A stretch of DNA of 39,065 nt from Cladosporium sp. IMV 00045 (lineage: Eukaryota; Ascomycota; Dothideomycetes; Cladosporiales; Cladosporiaceae), in the NCBI GenBank assembly GCA_001931905.2, contig MSJI02000601.1:1-39065 (forward strand). The letters are read 5' to 3'. A program made the position numbers and the translations under genes. Below are positions 21,275-33,090 of this stretch, piece after piece. Position 1 is the stretch's first letter, and the number at the start of each line of letters is the position of its first letter. Below the pieces are notes generated by a model. It was not told the origin of the DNA, ran no database searches, and saw only the letters and a program-made list of their open reading frames with translations.

Positions 21275-22444
21275 ATGGTTCTAGAAGAAGCGACCAGATC
21301 CACAGACTCCTTCCCATCCGACACTCCCCCCACCGACGATGTCGACCGCTACGCCGACCGCAGCAACCCAGCCTACACTTCCACACGCGAGCCCTCCTTC
21401 GCCTCAGTAGCCAGGAACGGCAGTCAAGGGAACAAAATCTTCGTCAACCTCGCCAACCTGCCCCGGCCCTTCTCGCCCTTCGGCTTCGAGCGGCCGCACC
21501 CCCCGGTCCTCGTCGACTCGATCCAAGACTCCTGCCGCTTCGCGCAGCAAGTCCTCCAGCGCCCGCCGACGCAAGAGGAAGCCGACGCCTTCGCCTACCA
21601 CGCCGCCAAAACCTACCGCGTCGCCAGCTTCGGCAGCCCCATAGGCATGTCGCTCGCGTCGGTGCAGTTCTTCCGCACGAGGGACACGTTTCGCTTTCCT
21701 GGCTGGTCGCCCTTTTCGGACCAGAAGGGCTGGAGTAAAGACCGCCTTGGGCCTTTGACGGGCAGCACGGCGCGCATGGGCTGGCACTCGCTACGGCTTT
21801 TCTCATACATGGCTCTTGGGTCTGTGGTCGGTGCGGTCTTCTTTGGCAGCTACGCTGTTAGCTTGAGTCTGGCTGGCAGGGCTATGGACCCGCGCCTGAG
21901 CGAGTTTACGGAGAAGCTGAAGCAGCTGCAGAAGGACGGCATGAGCACGCAGAGTATCAGGCGCCAGCAGGATCTGGACAGCACGACGCAAGAAGAAACT
22001 TTCGAGCAGAGAAGGCAGAGGCGCGCGGTGCAGGGTATGAGCCGCGAGAACGAGCAGGGCAGCAGCTATAGTGGTGGGCAGAGTGGCACGCAGAGCAGGG
22101 ATTGGGACGATGCGTCGCCGACTGGTGGTGCGTTTGACCAGGAATTCTCTTCCGATCCTTTGAGCGATACGGGCGTCTTGGGTGATGCACAGGAGCAGTA
22201 CAGCCAGCGGGACGATGTGGAGGATCGAATGAGACAGATGGTCAAGGCAAGGGATGCGAAGAAAGCTGAGTTGGAGCGCTCTGATCGCTACCCACAAGCA
22301 GCGAGCCAGGGAGACGGTTCAGGCCAGCAGGGTGGAAGTGCATGGGAGAGGTTGAGGCAACAGGCAGCCTCCGGTGGCAATGCGAGTTCAGGAGGGTCGA
22401 GGTCGAGAGGGCAACAAGAAAGCTCTAGCAGCGACAGTTGGTGA
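21275..22444 (+). CDS. Conserved-looking fungal one-TM protein of unknown function, 389 aa
   Basis: I do not recognise the family. The single exon starts MVLEEATRSTDS with a CAGC context, and the frame remains open 33 nt upstream without another ATG. Residues 1-60 are polar and probably disordered. Residues about 60-170 form an ordered domain rich in Phe, Pro and Trp (PRPFSPFGFERPHPP, FRFPGWSPFSDQKGW). Residues about 173-197 form one good membrane segment (SYMALGSVVGAVFFGSYAVSL). The rest is a Gln/Ser/Gly/Arg-rich tail with a charged helix (RDDVEDRMRQMVKARDAKKA). There is no cleavable signal peptide. A mitochondrial or ER membrane location is possible but not shown. Third-position GC bias matches its neighbours, which supports real coding. 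It is convergent with the GH125 gene, 126 bp apart. Confidence 0.82.
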   Translation: MVLEEATRSTDSFPSDTPPTDDVDRYADRSNPAYTSTREPSFASVARNGSQGNKIFVNLANLPRPFSPFGFERPHPPVLVDSIQDSCRFAQQVLQRPPTQEEADAFAYHAAKTYRVASFGSPIGMSLASVQFFRTRDTFRFPGWSPFSDQKGWSKDRLGPLTGSTARMGWHSLRLFSYMALGSVVGAVFFGSYAVSLSLAGRAMDPRLSEFTEKLKQLQKDGMSTQSIRRQQDLDSTTQEETFEQRRQRRAVQGMSRENEQGSSYSGGQSGTQSRDWDDASPTGGAFDQEFSSDPLSDTGVLGDAQEQYSQRDDVEDRMRQMVKARDAKKAELERSDRYPQAASQGDGSGQQGGSAWERLRQQAASGGNASSGGSRSRGQQESSSSDSW

Positions 22445-22570
22445 ATTTGATAGCTTTCTGAATGAAATGTAACATATCCCCTTTCTCAAATCTTGCCTGC
22501 CGCTAGAATAGCAGACTCGAAAGACTTCTGACTGTAAAGCGATTCATAACATACAATGCACACTACCTAT

Positions 22571-24278
22571 CTATCCTATAACATACGCCGCCGCCCCCTC
22601 ACCAAACAGCAAATGCGGCTTCCTCTCCGCGATGTCCAGAATCGTCTGCGCAAAAACCGAGTTCGCCCACGCGAACCAGCTGCGCGTGTAATCCCTGATC
22701 TTCTCCACATTCACACTCTCGTGCACCAAACCCAGGGGCGAAGCCTCCTTGACCGCCGCGAGCATTTTCATGATTTCCTCATCGTCCTCGCTCGTCATGG
22801 CCTGCACCAGCAAACTCATGGGCCAAGCGTGCTCGAACCCGATGTGCGGGCCGCCAATACCCGAAAACTCCGAGCCGGTCAGGAAGTAAGGGTTTCCTTC
22901 CTTGCTGAGGATCATCTTGCGCGTGTTCTGGTAGGTTTTCTCGTCCCTGCCGACGAAGCCGAGGAGCGGCAGGGCGAGCAGGGAGGGCAGGTTGGCGTCG
23001 TCCATGAGGATGGAGGAGCCGTAGCCGTCGATCTCGAAGGCGAAGACGGAGCCGAATTTGCGGTGCTGAACTATCCCGTGCTCCCAGATGCCTTTCTCGA
23101 TGCGCTCGCCGCGCGCGCGCAGTTGTTGCGCTAGGTCGGGTTTGCTCGCTTTGGAGAGGATGGAGGCGGTGCGCTGCAGTTCGACGGCGATCATGGCGTT
23201 GCCGGGGATGAAGAAGCCGAGGATGGTGGCGTCGTCGCTGGGGCGGAAGGCGGAGCGGACGAGGCCGGTGCCGTAGTTGAGGGGGTTGCCGTTGCCGGCG
23301 AGGTTGAGCGTTTCGGTGCCGGTGTTGGTGTTGCGCTGGAAGCGGTATTCTTGGGGTTGGAAGGTGCCGGTCTTGGGGTCGAAGGTCGACTGGCTCTGTT
23401 CGTCTATCACGCTGATCAGGCTGTCGATGGCTTCGAGCCAGCGCTTTGTGATGAAGGCGGTGGATCCGCTGTGGTTGTAGAATTGGTTCGTCAGGGAGAG
23501 GAAGTGTGCCAGTGAGTCGATCTCGTATTTGCATTCGAACACCTGGCTGGGCTCGTAGGCGGGGTGGACCGAGTCGCCTTGTCCGTTGTCGCTGACTTTG
23601 ATCTTGCTTGGTGGTGGTGGTTGGAAAGCGTTGCAGTAGGGAGATTCGATCACGTATTCTGCTTGTGTGTTGATCGCTCCTAGCAGCAGGTTCTCAATCG
23701 TGGCGTCTTTCTTCGCAAGCCGTTGGTATTGGGCCAGCTGGTTCGTGGAATCGCGCAACCACTCCGCCGATATGTCGCCCGTCACAATGAACGACTGCGC
23801 CCCTTCCCAGGCTCCGTTCTTGCCCAACCATGAACTGTAGCCACTCGCGGGCTTCTCCGTGCCATCATCATGCCATTTGACCGTCGTGTCGAGTGTGTTG
23901 GGGAATGCGTTCTCGAAAATCCGCGCCAGGTCCTTGTCTATCATCTTCTCATTCATATCCTTGATCACCTTCTCCACCAACGGAGACTCGAACGTACGAC
24001 ATTGTCTCGCTGGTCGTTGGAACGGAAGCTCGAGCGGTCCGTCGCTGTATGGATGGCTGGCAAGTCGTCAGTTGAGCTGCATCGTGTAGGAGAATTGACG
24101 AGACCTACTGAGGGAATCGAGCATAGTGCTCGTATGCCGGACATGCCGCCAGTATCTTCGCCCGCGCTCTGGGATCCGTCAGGGGATTCTGTTTCGCTTC
24201 GTGGTCGCCGAGGCAGTATGCTTGGTCGAAGCACAGGCTGGCGAGCACGCACAGCGCGGCCGTTGAAGGTGCGCGCAT
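22571..24278 (-). CDS. Glycoside hydrolase family 125 exo-alpha-1,6-mannosidase-like, secreted, 551 aa
   Basis: GH125 enzymes are metal-independent inverting exo-alpha-1,6-mannosidases; fungal members act in the secretory path or outside the cell on mannans or N-glycans. Exons on the minus strand are 24278-24109 and 24056-22571; the 52-nt intron gives 1656 nt in total. The first exon encodes a likely signal peptide (MRAPSTAALCVLASLCF, small residues then Cys). Family signatures are TGDISAEWLRDSTNQLAQY (WLRD at 156-159), YEIDSLAHFLSLTNQFY, GFFIPGNAMIAVELQR, DGYGSSILMDDANLPSLL, and GGPHIGFEHAWPMSLLVQA near the C-terminus. The C-terminal GSSWFAWANS-like segment (here RSWFAWANSVFAQ) is also typical. 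The length fits fungal members. The donor GTAGGT overlaps an in-frame TAG, so unspliced message would stop at once. Confidence 0.93.
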
Positions 24279-25006
24279 AATGTTGTCAGATCTGTCGTTA
24301 TTTCAAAGAACGTTCGGCGACTGAGAAGGTCGATTGATCGCTCAGTAGTGTGGAATGGAGAGTGGATTGTCTAGAGATGAGGTCGAGCGCATGTGAAACC
24401 GCTTGGCTAGATCGCGGGTGATGTTGCGTCGGCTGTTGGACTCGGTCGGTGTCAAGTCGGAGGGGTGCGTGTGAACGAAGCACGTCAGCAGTTGCCGATT
24501 GAAGGGGAATGGAATAAGGGATAGAACACTTGGAATATCTGAACACTTTATCACTTATGAATACCGTTTCCAAATACTAGATCAGATCAATGCTCTCAAA
24601 TAGGATTGAGTGCTATAGCCGTATCCCAGCATCACATGCTATATCGATTGCCGAATGAGCAACAACATCACATGGACGATGCGCAGACGATACATGTAAT
24701 CATTCTGCCATTTGCTCTAGGAACACGATCCCTAGGCAGCTTTGCACAACACGGTAATCCCATGGATTTCCCCAAAGTACCTAATGGATTGTGAAATGTA
24801 ATGTGTGGTACTCATAGCTTTGCCAGCCTGAGCTGTATACCTTATGCTCTATCCATCACGAGCGAAACCAACCAAGTCACAATCGAATCGAAACACCGCA
24901 AAAATGCACCATGCGAAGTGGTATCTTGCGCAACCCGTTCCAAAAGCCTTCCGGAAACTCCTCGAATGCACCATATGATATCGTCCCAAAACCAGCGGTG
25001 TCTCTC
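24279..25006. other. Spacer: PPG1 3' region and GH125 promoter
   Basis: This 728-bp stretch between two minus-strand genes contains a TACATGTA palindrome at 24691-24698. Short open frames look random. No TATA box is certain. Confidence 0.5.
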
Positions 25007-26037
25007 TCATAGGAAATAGTCCTTGACCGGGTCATTGCCGGCATGCTGTTGCTGATTCTGCTGTTCCTGCCTGTGCACCTCATTCTCAGGTGCTGCGTCG
25101 AAAACATTCCATTCTCGCTCGCCTCCAGGCCCAACCTCGAGCACACTCGCCAGATTACCGCACCTGTAGCAGTAATTGGGCGCACTCCACACCGTCGACA
25201 GTCGGTCGTCAAACATAACCATGTAGCCTTCGTTGCAGAGCTGGTGCGCTCGTAATATGTGATTCATGCTGTTCACTTCCAGGAATTTCTTGACGACTTG
25301 CGCGCCAAATGTGTAGCCCGCCCCGCGAGGCGACAGGCTGAACTCGTCTCTTTCGCCGTCCGGATCCGACCAGACCAGATCCGCCATGGGTCCTTCGTGG
25401 GGAATTTCGCGGAATCGGTCGATGATTTTGATTTGATCGATGGAGTGGATGCTCGGGCTCAGGCCGCCGTGTACGCAGAAGATCTTGTCGTCGATGACGC
25501 AGCTCAGCGAGAGGTAGTCGAACATGTCGGTGAAATAGTGCCAGACTGCGGCATTACCGTATTTTCTGGAGCACTCGGTGTAGAAGCCGTAGGACTGCGT
25601 GACGCCTCTGCTTTCGTGGTTGCCGCGGATTAGGTGGACTCTTTCGGGATATCGTAGCTTGAGGCAGATGAGAAGGCTGATGGTCTCTATACTGAAGAGA
25701 CCACGATCCACATAGTCGCCTATCATGTCCGTTAGTCCAAGCTCAATGTCCTTGCCTTTTCACGGTCAATGTAGTCCGCTCTTCACATGCTCGCGTGACC
25801 TACCCAAGAAAAGATAATTTGTGTCCGGACAGTAACCACCGATCCTGAATATCTCAATCATGTCGAAGAACTGCCCGTGGATATCCCCCACCACCGTCAC
25901 AGGCGCCTGTATGTGTACAACATTGCTCTCCTTCATGAGCAGTTCTTTCGTCTTAGCGCACACCGCTTCGATGACCGAATCGGCAAGGAGCTCCTTGCGG
26001 TAGAGCCGTTCGATGCATTCGTCCAAATCTACGCTGG
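25007..26037 (-). CDS. PPG1: PP2A-like serine/threonine phosphatase catalytic subunit PPG1 (5' end unresolved)
   Basis: Ppg1 is a PP2A-type phosphatase of the STRIPAK-like Far complex in yeast, and loss affects glycogen and mitophagy control. Supported exons on the minus strand are about 26037-25804 and 25719-25007, with a 78-nt intron falling inside GDYVDRG. Metal-site motifs are GDIHGQF, GDYVDRG, GNHES, HGGLSPS and SAPNYCYRCGN. The C-terminus DYFL matches the PP2A-type methylation tail. The stretch NYLFLGDYVDRGLFSIET and the YGFYTEC and DQIKIIDRFREIPHEG segments favour Ppg1 over Sit4 or PP2A proper. The conserved start DLDECIERLY has no ATG directly before it, so a short upstream exon must supply the start. 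One candidate reads LLPPNNPEECLAYL near 26095-26145, but in its frame there is a TGA and no ATG. Confidence 0.9.
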
Positions 26038-27678
26038 CTACGCAGGCGGTGTCAGTGTCGAAATGCGCATAGTGGACAGTCGACCATATCACGTACCAGG
26101 TAGGCCAGGCATTCTTCAGGGTTGTTCGGGGGGAGTAATGTCCCCTGGTTGAAAGGCGGCTTGTCGGATATGGTGACGGCGCCTCAGGCACCCTAAAAGT
26201 CGTTCAACCCGGTCTTATCATCCTCCACGGCAGCGATAATTAGACAAAGGTGTAATGGCGGACGCGCCAGAGCTCTGGGTATTGCTATCGTGCTGGCGCA
26301 GAGTCGGCAAGGCTGACTTGCCGGCGGTGGTGGTGGCTGCAGAAAGTCCTGGGCTCTGCCGGACCGAGCCCCTCATCCATCCATCATCAATGCTTCAACT
26401 CCCATCTCCGCCAGCAATCCCATGCTCCTCCACCATAGGGGAGGTGGGCTATCGATATCGCTCTTTGGATATTGACCGTTGTGTCCACAAGGCAACCGAT
26501 GCCCTTCTCCAACGCTTGTTTCACCCTGACGAGACCTACTACTAATCCTTTCCTCGGACACACTGAGCCTAGTCTGCCCGGCTGGGACGCTGTGATGACA
26601 GCGACACGCACGCAGGCTACGGTCATGACTGGAATACTATGGCAGTCTCGAGGTATACAACTGCGGCTCAAGTGTAGGAACCCCTCCTATACTGGTATCT
26701 GGCTCAGGTGAGCCTGCAGGATTGTCAAGGAAAGTACTCTTCTTGTATTATGTCTCCTTGTATTTGTGTATCTTTCTGCATGTCTGCTTCTTCAAAACGT
26801 CCTCTCTCTCAGCCTGCAACCTTGACGAGGCTCATAGCATGTGCACCCCACGATATCCACCTTCCCGAGCCATAACAGATCTTGTTAACGAGCACGATTG
26901 CCGATAGAGAGAGCGATGCGATTGAGACATTAAATCCCCTCGTCGTCCTGTCAATAGCGCCTGGCCGTTGAAGCCAGCCGCTGTTTGTCTCACTCTCCCG
27001 CTGGCGGTGGAAAACGCTCCCTATCCCTGCACCTAAGCGCATGCTTGAAGAATTCATACAAGGAGAGGGATATCTTCCTTTTCCTGTTCACACGCATAGT
27101 GATCTGTTTCTGTTTCCTCATCACAGTGACAACTCTCACATTCCCCAAGGCGAAAAGGCAGCATTCTGCAATCACCGCCAGCCCGCGCCCCGCGCTTCTT
27201 CTGGCAGGACCTCAAGCCTCGCGCCGGCTCCCTCCGCTGGCTCGCGCTCTCACAACCGACCGTTTGCTGGCTTCGCAGCTCGAACCTCACTTTAAGACCA
27301 GCAATTCCAGTCGCCCACGAGGTCTGACGCAAGGCGCCTTGACGCTAGCCGTTTCCACGCAAAAGCGTTTTGGTTACTACCTCGCTATCGAGAAACAATA
27401 CCGCCTCTCTCGCTCTGGTGGTCACCTGTACGAAGGGCTCGTCTCCGTGTCAACAGACCCCTTACGGCTGCTCTAAAGATTCTTCGACGAGACGACAAAC
27501 GACTGAGACGACATATACAGCAAGCAGCATCCCGGCAAACGAGATTTTCTTGCAATCCACTTATGTTTACGGTGTTAGTCTCTTGACTGTATCTTTAAAC
27601 TTCACTCATCGGGTGTCCTCCTTTGCTTCTCGGCCCTTTGAGCACAGAGGAATTCGAAGTAAACAGACCTCGGCGAAC
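26038..27678. promoter_or_regulatory. 1.6 kb divergent spacer between PPG1 (-) and the Q/P-rich gene (+)
   Basis: The left part should contain the missing PPG1 first exon and promoter. The right part is pyrimidine-rich and has several short plus-strand open frames (for example 26985-27476). These may be uORFs or a long 5' UTR of the gene at 27679; none matches a known family. Confidence 0.45.
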
Positions 27679-29544
27679 ATGCAACCGAGCGAGCCGCCAA
27701 TGCAGCATCACCACAATGGGTGAGTCTACGTGCAAACCAACTTCCCAACTCCAGGACTCTTCTAATTATGAATTATTAGGCCTCCATCAACCAAGCCAGG
27801 ACCAACCACAATCCGGAAAGCTGGTGGTATGGTCGTGACCAAGTTCGCGCCACCTCCGGGATACAGCAATCAACAACCACCACCACGTCCGTCAAGTCAG
27901 CAGCAATCATGGCCGCCTGCGGTTCAACAATACGGCCAAGGCTACCCGCAGTCATCCTATGCTGGTCACCCACAGTCGCACACTGCTCCAACCGCCCATC
28001 AACAACAATTTCAACCCGGATATTATGTTCAAGGCTACCCTCAGCAGGTTTCTCCTCCGATTGGCACATACCCGTCTTCCTCGCACAGCGTCCACCAGCC
28101 CAGTGTCAGCCCGCATCCCTCCAATTTCGATTACTTTGACCAGTCGCCACCAATGGATTCCGCCGTTATGCATGGACACCACAGCTCTGCAAGCGATTCT
28201 TACGGCTCTGCTATCAACTCTTATTTCCCTCCTAATGCCCACCACTCCAGATCGAAATCCAGCCAAGGTCAGATTCAACCGTTGAGTCGCCATAGCTCGG
28301 CCCCTTCTGTAGCATATGACTACGCCGCAGCGTATGCTCGCCAAGAAGCCGGCGAGCAAGTGCAAGCATACACCAGTACGGCTTTGGATAATATTTTGGA
28401 GGTCATTGAGGCAGAATTTGACGAGGAGTGTTACTACTTCGCCCACCCTGAGGAAATCGACCTGGAGCGCAGCATCGGATGGATCGAGTCTCAGACTGCA
28501 TTGCCCACCTCTCGACCTTTGCCAGCTACATTCAACGAGGCCGAGTTGGAAGCTTTGGCTCCACGTCCACAGAAAACGAACGCCGACGAGTGCATCTCTG
28601 AATACTTCACAGCCGAGAACAGGGAGGAACAGCTCAACACAGTGCGCCTGTCAAACTCTTGGGACGAAGTCAAAGACGACCTTGTTTTCAAGGAATTCTT
28701 GCTGCTTGGTTACGAGACGATTCGACGCGACCTGATGAAGCAAAAGTACCGCAATCGCATCGATACCAAATGGGACCGCCCAAGCTCGTCTGCCTCGATT
28801 TCCCATTCAGCGAGAGCAAGCATTGAGACCACTGGAGCATTCGATTACGATAACAGGCGCAACTCTCGCCCTCACACGCGTAACGGCTCGAGATCTTCCC
28901 GTCGTGAAAGCAACGACCCACCCAGGTACAGGGAGCACTCTTTGGGAGATGGCGGCAGAAGAGGCAGCCAAGCACCCAACTTCCGCCCATCCAGCGCCGC
29001 CTCCAATCACTCACGCGCCAGCTCCGTCTGCTCGCGATCCTCCAACCAGCGTCCCAGAGCTCTTGAACCGATCCGCGATCAGGTACAGGACGATATCCTC
29101 GCTAAGCTCGGCGTCACTGGCACTCCCACGCTTGTCTATGAGACGCCTGGTCCTGCCTTTGGCCCTCCGGCTTCTTCCCATTCGAGCCGCCAAGGCTCCG
29201 TGAGCAGCGTACAGGAAAACACTCCCCGCGCACCCTCCGAGCCTCGCCAGCACCCGCAAAACGTGCCTTTCAACGATCCATGGGGCAACAGTGGCAAGCA
29301 GCAACATCGCCCGAACGCTGGCTTGGGTCTTTACGATTTGACGAGCTCCGAGTTCACCATCATGGAAGATCCGGACGCGACTCCTCGTCCAAACAAAAGT
29401 CGCTCTCATGGCTTGAAGCGCCACTACGAGGGCGACCACCACGAAGCGACAAACAAGGAGAAGCGCGTGCGCGACAATGAGTCGACGCCCAAGCAGGGTC
29501 GCAAGCAGAGTCGCGGAGCGGACGGATATGGGCGTCGCTGGTAG
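27679..29544 (+). CDS. Gln/Pro/Ser-rich fungal protein of unknown function with a central conserved-looking core, 601 aa
   Basis: I do not recognise the family. Exons are 27679-27719 and 27780-29544, with a 60-nt intron and 1806 nt in total. The first junction gives HHHNGPPSTKPGPTTIR. Residues about 30-210 are Gln/Pro/Tyr/Ser rich, of low complexity, and prion-like in composition. Residues about 213-345 look folded and acidic (ALDNILEVIEAEFDEECYYF, then EEIDLERSIGWIESQT, then DDLVFKEFLLLGYETIRRDL). The remaining 250 residues are Arg/Ser rich and end in basic clusters (KRHYEGDHH, KEKRVRDNE, KQGRKQSRG), which suggests a nuclear or RNA-linked protein. That role is inference from composition only. 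The ATG follows a long leader. Codon bias is consistent throughout the second exon. Confidence 0.82.
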
Positions 29545-30267
29545 ATCTGAAATCTCTACTGTGCTTGCAAGGAGTCGCATACTTCGAACCCGAGCCTTCG
29601 CGCCCTTCACCGCCTTCAAGACCGTCACCCTCAACTCTACACAAGATGGCCAACAAAAACAAACCGACTGCCAACTCGGCAGTAATAATGTCTATTTCCC
29701 AGCGCCAATTCCACTTCTTCCTCGTACGGCCGGTCGCCCTCCACATGATGGTGGACGAAACTTCCCATACGAGTCCCACCCTTTTCGGAAAAGACACGAC
29801 AGAACTAATATTCAAGCGTCATCATATTGACTGCTGAATCTGGTCTTCTATACCTTCTATATTTCTTATCTTTTTCGTTTACCTATTCAGCCCTGCGCCG
29901 GTCTTGGCTGCAGAAGGGCAATATGGCCCGATAATTTTTTCTTAAACATTCGGAAAGAAAGAGAAACAATTCATAATTCGTCAACGTTCGATTTTCGTAT
30001 TTCTTTTGTCAAGTTTTCACATTTCCTTCTCATGAGGGCAGATGGTTCGCGCTTTGCATACCGAACACCATCCGAGTCGCAGTTCTGTCTCTAATAGACA
30101 GCTTTGCCTAGAGGAGGTGCAAAGAGGACATATGCGCATGTTCTGGAACATCTCATTTCAAGACTCCACATGCACGATTGCCAGACGATCTTGACGGAGC
30201 ACGGATGCGATCCGAGGGGGTTTGTTGGGTATCTTGGATCAACTGGCTGTAGACATCCGTCGTCACA
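29545..30267. other. Convergent 3' spacer between the Q/P-rich gene and AP-3 beta
   Basis: This is an AT-richer stretch holding two 3' UTRs. A TTTTTTCTTAAA tract lies near 29935. A 90-codon open frame at 29565-29837 lacks domain or codon-bias support. Confidence 0.5.
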
Positions 30268-32804
30268 CTACCTAACCAATCCAGCTTTCTCATCTTCCTC
30301 ACTCTCACTCTCCTCTTCACTCCCCTCCTCTTCCTCATCAGTCTCATACTCCGACTCTTCCTCCTCACTCTCACTATCACTCTCACTCCCCGTCTCCTCG
30401 CTCTCCTCATCATCCAACCAATCATCAAGCGTCTTCGCCTTCCTTCCATTCGCCTTATACCCCGCATCAGCCTCCAGCGCCTCATCCAGCATCCTGCCCG
30501 CAGAAACCGCTTTCTGCGCTGAAGGCTCATAGTACTCCGCCTTCGCAGCGCCGCCTTCAGCCTCCCGCAGCGTGGGATCCGGCTCCTCGCCCTCCGCCAC
30601 CCACTCGGGCAGGGCTTCGTAGCCTCGCAAGCCGTTGACGCCCGCGGCCGTTCCGACCACGAGGCTCGCGCTGCCGAGCGTGTAGCCTTTGTGGCTTTCG
30701 CTGGGGGAAGGCGCTTGAGGGACGGGTTTGGGCGCAAGGAGCAGGAGGGACGCGAGTTCCGTGCTGCTGGGCAGGGCGAGGAGGGCGCGGTAGACGCGTG
30801 CGCGGTCGCGGAGGTCGTAGGAGGGCGTATAGCGCGCGAGGAGCATGGTGTGCTGGTACAGGAGGGCGATGGGATCGGTCTGCTCGGGCGTTTGGGACGG
30901 CTGCGTTTCTTCCTCGGGTTGGGGGCCCCCGAACCCGCCTTCTTCGGCTGGTGGGGATAGGATTGTGCTTTCTGGTTGTTTTTCTTGAGTTGGTGAGTTC
31001 AAGGCTTCGAGCGCTTTGGTTTTCACGTTCTTGGCGTTCAGGTCGTGCAGGTATACCTTCGCTGCGAGGAGGACGATCTGAGCGCGCACCTCGTCGGTTT
31101 CGTCTGCGTACCCTCTGACGAGAATCCGCAGGACGTCTGCGGCTATGTTGCTCTCCGGATCGGTTCCTGCGAATTCTCCTACTAACCAGATGATGCTGGC
31201 GCGAGCGGTGGGAGAGGAAAGCGAGTCGAGATTCTTCGCGAGTCTGACGACTGTCTTGCGGTGTTCATCAGGCGAACGCTGGATCATGTGGCGTACGACC
31301 TCCATCGCTTCGCCGACTAGTACGGAGTCGCTACTGCGAATCTGCTTGAGTAGCAGGGACAGGCATCTGCGCGAGGTCTTTGCATCCGAAGCCTGCGAAC
31401 AACGGCCTATTGCGCGTACGCTTTCCCTCACGAGATCTGCGTTATGTCCCTTGGAGAAGTGTTCGAGCTCCGCGAGTATCAGATCTTGCATGCTCTTGTC
31501 GCAATAAGGGAAAAGCAAGGTCAGCACCTCAAGCTTGAGACGCCAGGTTTGCGGTGCTTCTGACGTGCGGATCAGGAAGTGGCGAACGTATGGTAGGAAG
31601 TATGTCGGGTTGACCAGGCAGACTTGGACGATGTTGTATAGCGCAACCTCTTGGATATCCTTTGGCGAGCGTAGGAGAGCTATGAGCGAGCCGATCGCGT
31701 GAGGTAGGTGTTGCGTTGGCGATAGGTAGAGGTAGAGCCTTGTGACCGAGACGATGACGGCCGAGTTGCGACTCTGCAAAAGCGGCTGCACAGATTTGAG
31801 TAGAAGATCGAGATCCGGGTCGAGGATCTCGACCTCCTCGAAGTCTTCCTCTCGTTCTTCCTGTGGCTCCAAGTCTTCGTAAAAGTCCTCTGCTTTCTGC
31901 TTGCGCGTGGCAGCTTTCTTGACACGCTTCGTTCGCAATGGAAAGCATTTTCGAGCGTACGTTGGCATCAAACGTAGAGTAGCCAGCTGTCCCCATTCAT
32001 CCATGTCCACCATCATCTTGCACAGCTTTCGATACACCGGATGTATCATATCCAACTTTTCCGGACACACCTCGACAAAAGCCTGAACCGCCGCTCCTGC
32101 GACATAGTATTGCTGGTCGGCCAGCAATTTCGAAAGATATTCCTCCACCTGTGGTCTCGTGTTCGGGTCCAAAGTCACGCATTTCACGCAAGCCAGCGCA
32201 GCCGCCTTCCTCACAATCGGTGACAAGTCGCTCACACCCTTCTTGATCGCCAAGCTAACCAACTGCGATATCATGGGCACACGAATGCCAGCCATAGTCT
32301 TGAGGGCCATCGCGCGCACCCGAGGGTTGGAGTCGGAGAGCGACTTCTGAATTGTATTGATCGACAGCAGAGTCGTATCGGGATCGGACTCGGCATGGTG
32401 GAGTAGATAATTGTATACCAGCGGTCGCGTGGACGGGTAAGGGTTCGACAAGGTCTTGAGAACGGCCGGAAAAAAGGTCAAGGTCGGTTGTGGAGGGTTG
32501 GCGTATTGCATCTGAATGTTTCCCTCAGCACAGCTCTTCCTGGAATATGTTTGATCCGCGTCCTCATACTGCAATGACTCTCCTCAATCCATCGAGAACT
32601 TCTCGCTCATTTCGACTGTCCAACAGCTTCTTGATTTGCTGCGCCGGCAGAGGCCTGGTTGGCCTTCGAGGTCCGACATCTTTGGCGGCTTCGAGAGTGA
32701 GGTCGCGTGCTTGGAAGGGTTAGCCATGACCGCACTGGTGACTGTGAGAAATAATTCGCTATACCTGTTTCCAGAAGCCCACTAATGCGTGAGATAGATT
32801 CCAT
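30268..32804 (-). CDS. APL6: AP-3 complex subunit beta (APL6), 807 aa, three exons
   Basis: The AP-3 beta subunit is part of the adaptor that carries cargo from the Golgi or endosome directly to the vacuole. Exons on the minus strand are 32804-32765, 32709-32570 and 32511-30268; introns are 55 and 58 nt, total 2424 nt. The start MESISRISGLLETARDLTLE and LLDSRNEREVLDGLRRVI are adaptin-beta3 hallmarks. The HEAT-type adaptin trunk covers about residues 35-620, with VYNYLLHHAESDPD, LLSINTIQKSL, RVRAMALKTMAGIRVP and RKAAALACVKC. The tail is a hinge ending in a Ser/Glu/Asp-rich acidic stretch (about 765-805) and KAGLVR. No ear domain follows, as is common in fungal beta3. The second intron interrupts RVIA/MQYAN and contains an in-frame continuation, so it was placed by homology to the RVIS-M-Y family pattern. 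It is divergent from the next gene. Confidence 0.95.
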
Positions 32805-33090
32805 CGCGGCTGTGACCTGCCGTTGGAGAGGATGGTAATAGAGAGTATCGCAAGCGCAAGAAGCTCGGTGACATACGTCCGACGACGGATGACCAGCGGG
32901 GAGAGAGTGGGATGGAGACGGTGACGAGACGTCAATCGCCGCCAAGCAACATCGACCTCACATTCCCAATCTATACAATGTCTCAATACTAAACACTCTA
33001 AGCCAAACAGATACAACTGACAATGCCAAAAACGATGCATGACCTACCCGAACCGCAAGAATCTCTTTCTGGACCACACAAGAACACTGG

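Noticed and set aside
26985..27476. A 163-codon plus-strand open frame upstream of the Q/P-rich gene
   Set aside because: Its composition looks random and no family is recognisable. It is better seen as part of a long leader with uORFs.
29565..29837. A 90-codon plus-strand open frame after the Q/P-rich gene
   Set aside because: No domain, no codon bias like its neighbours, and it lies in the expected 3' UTR.
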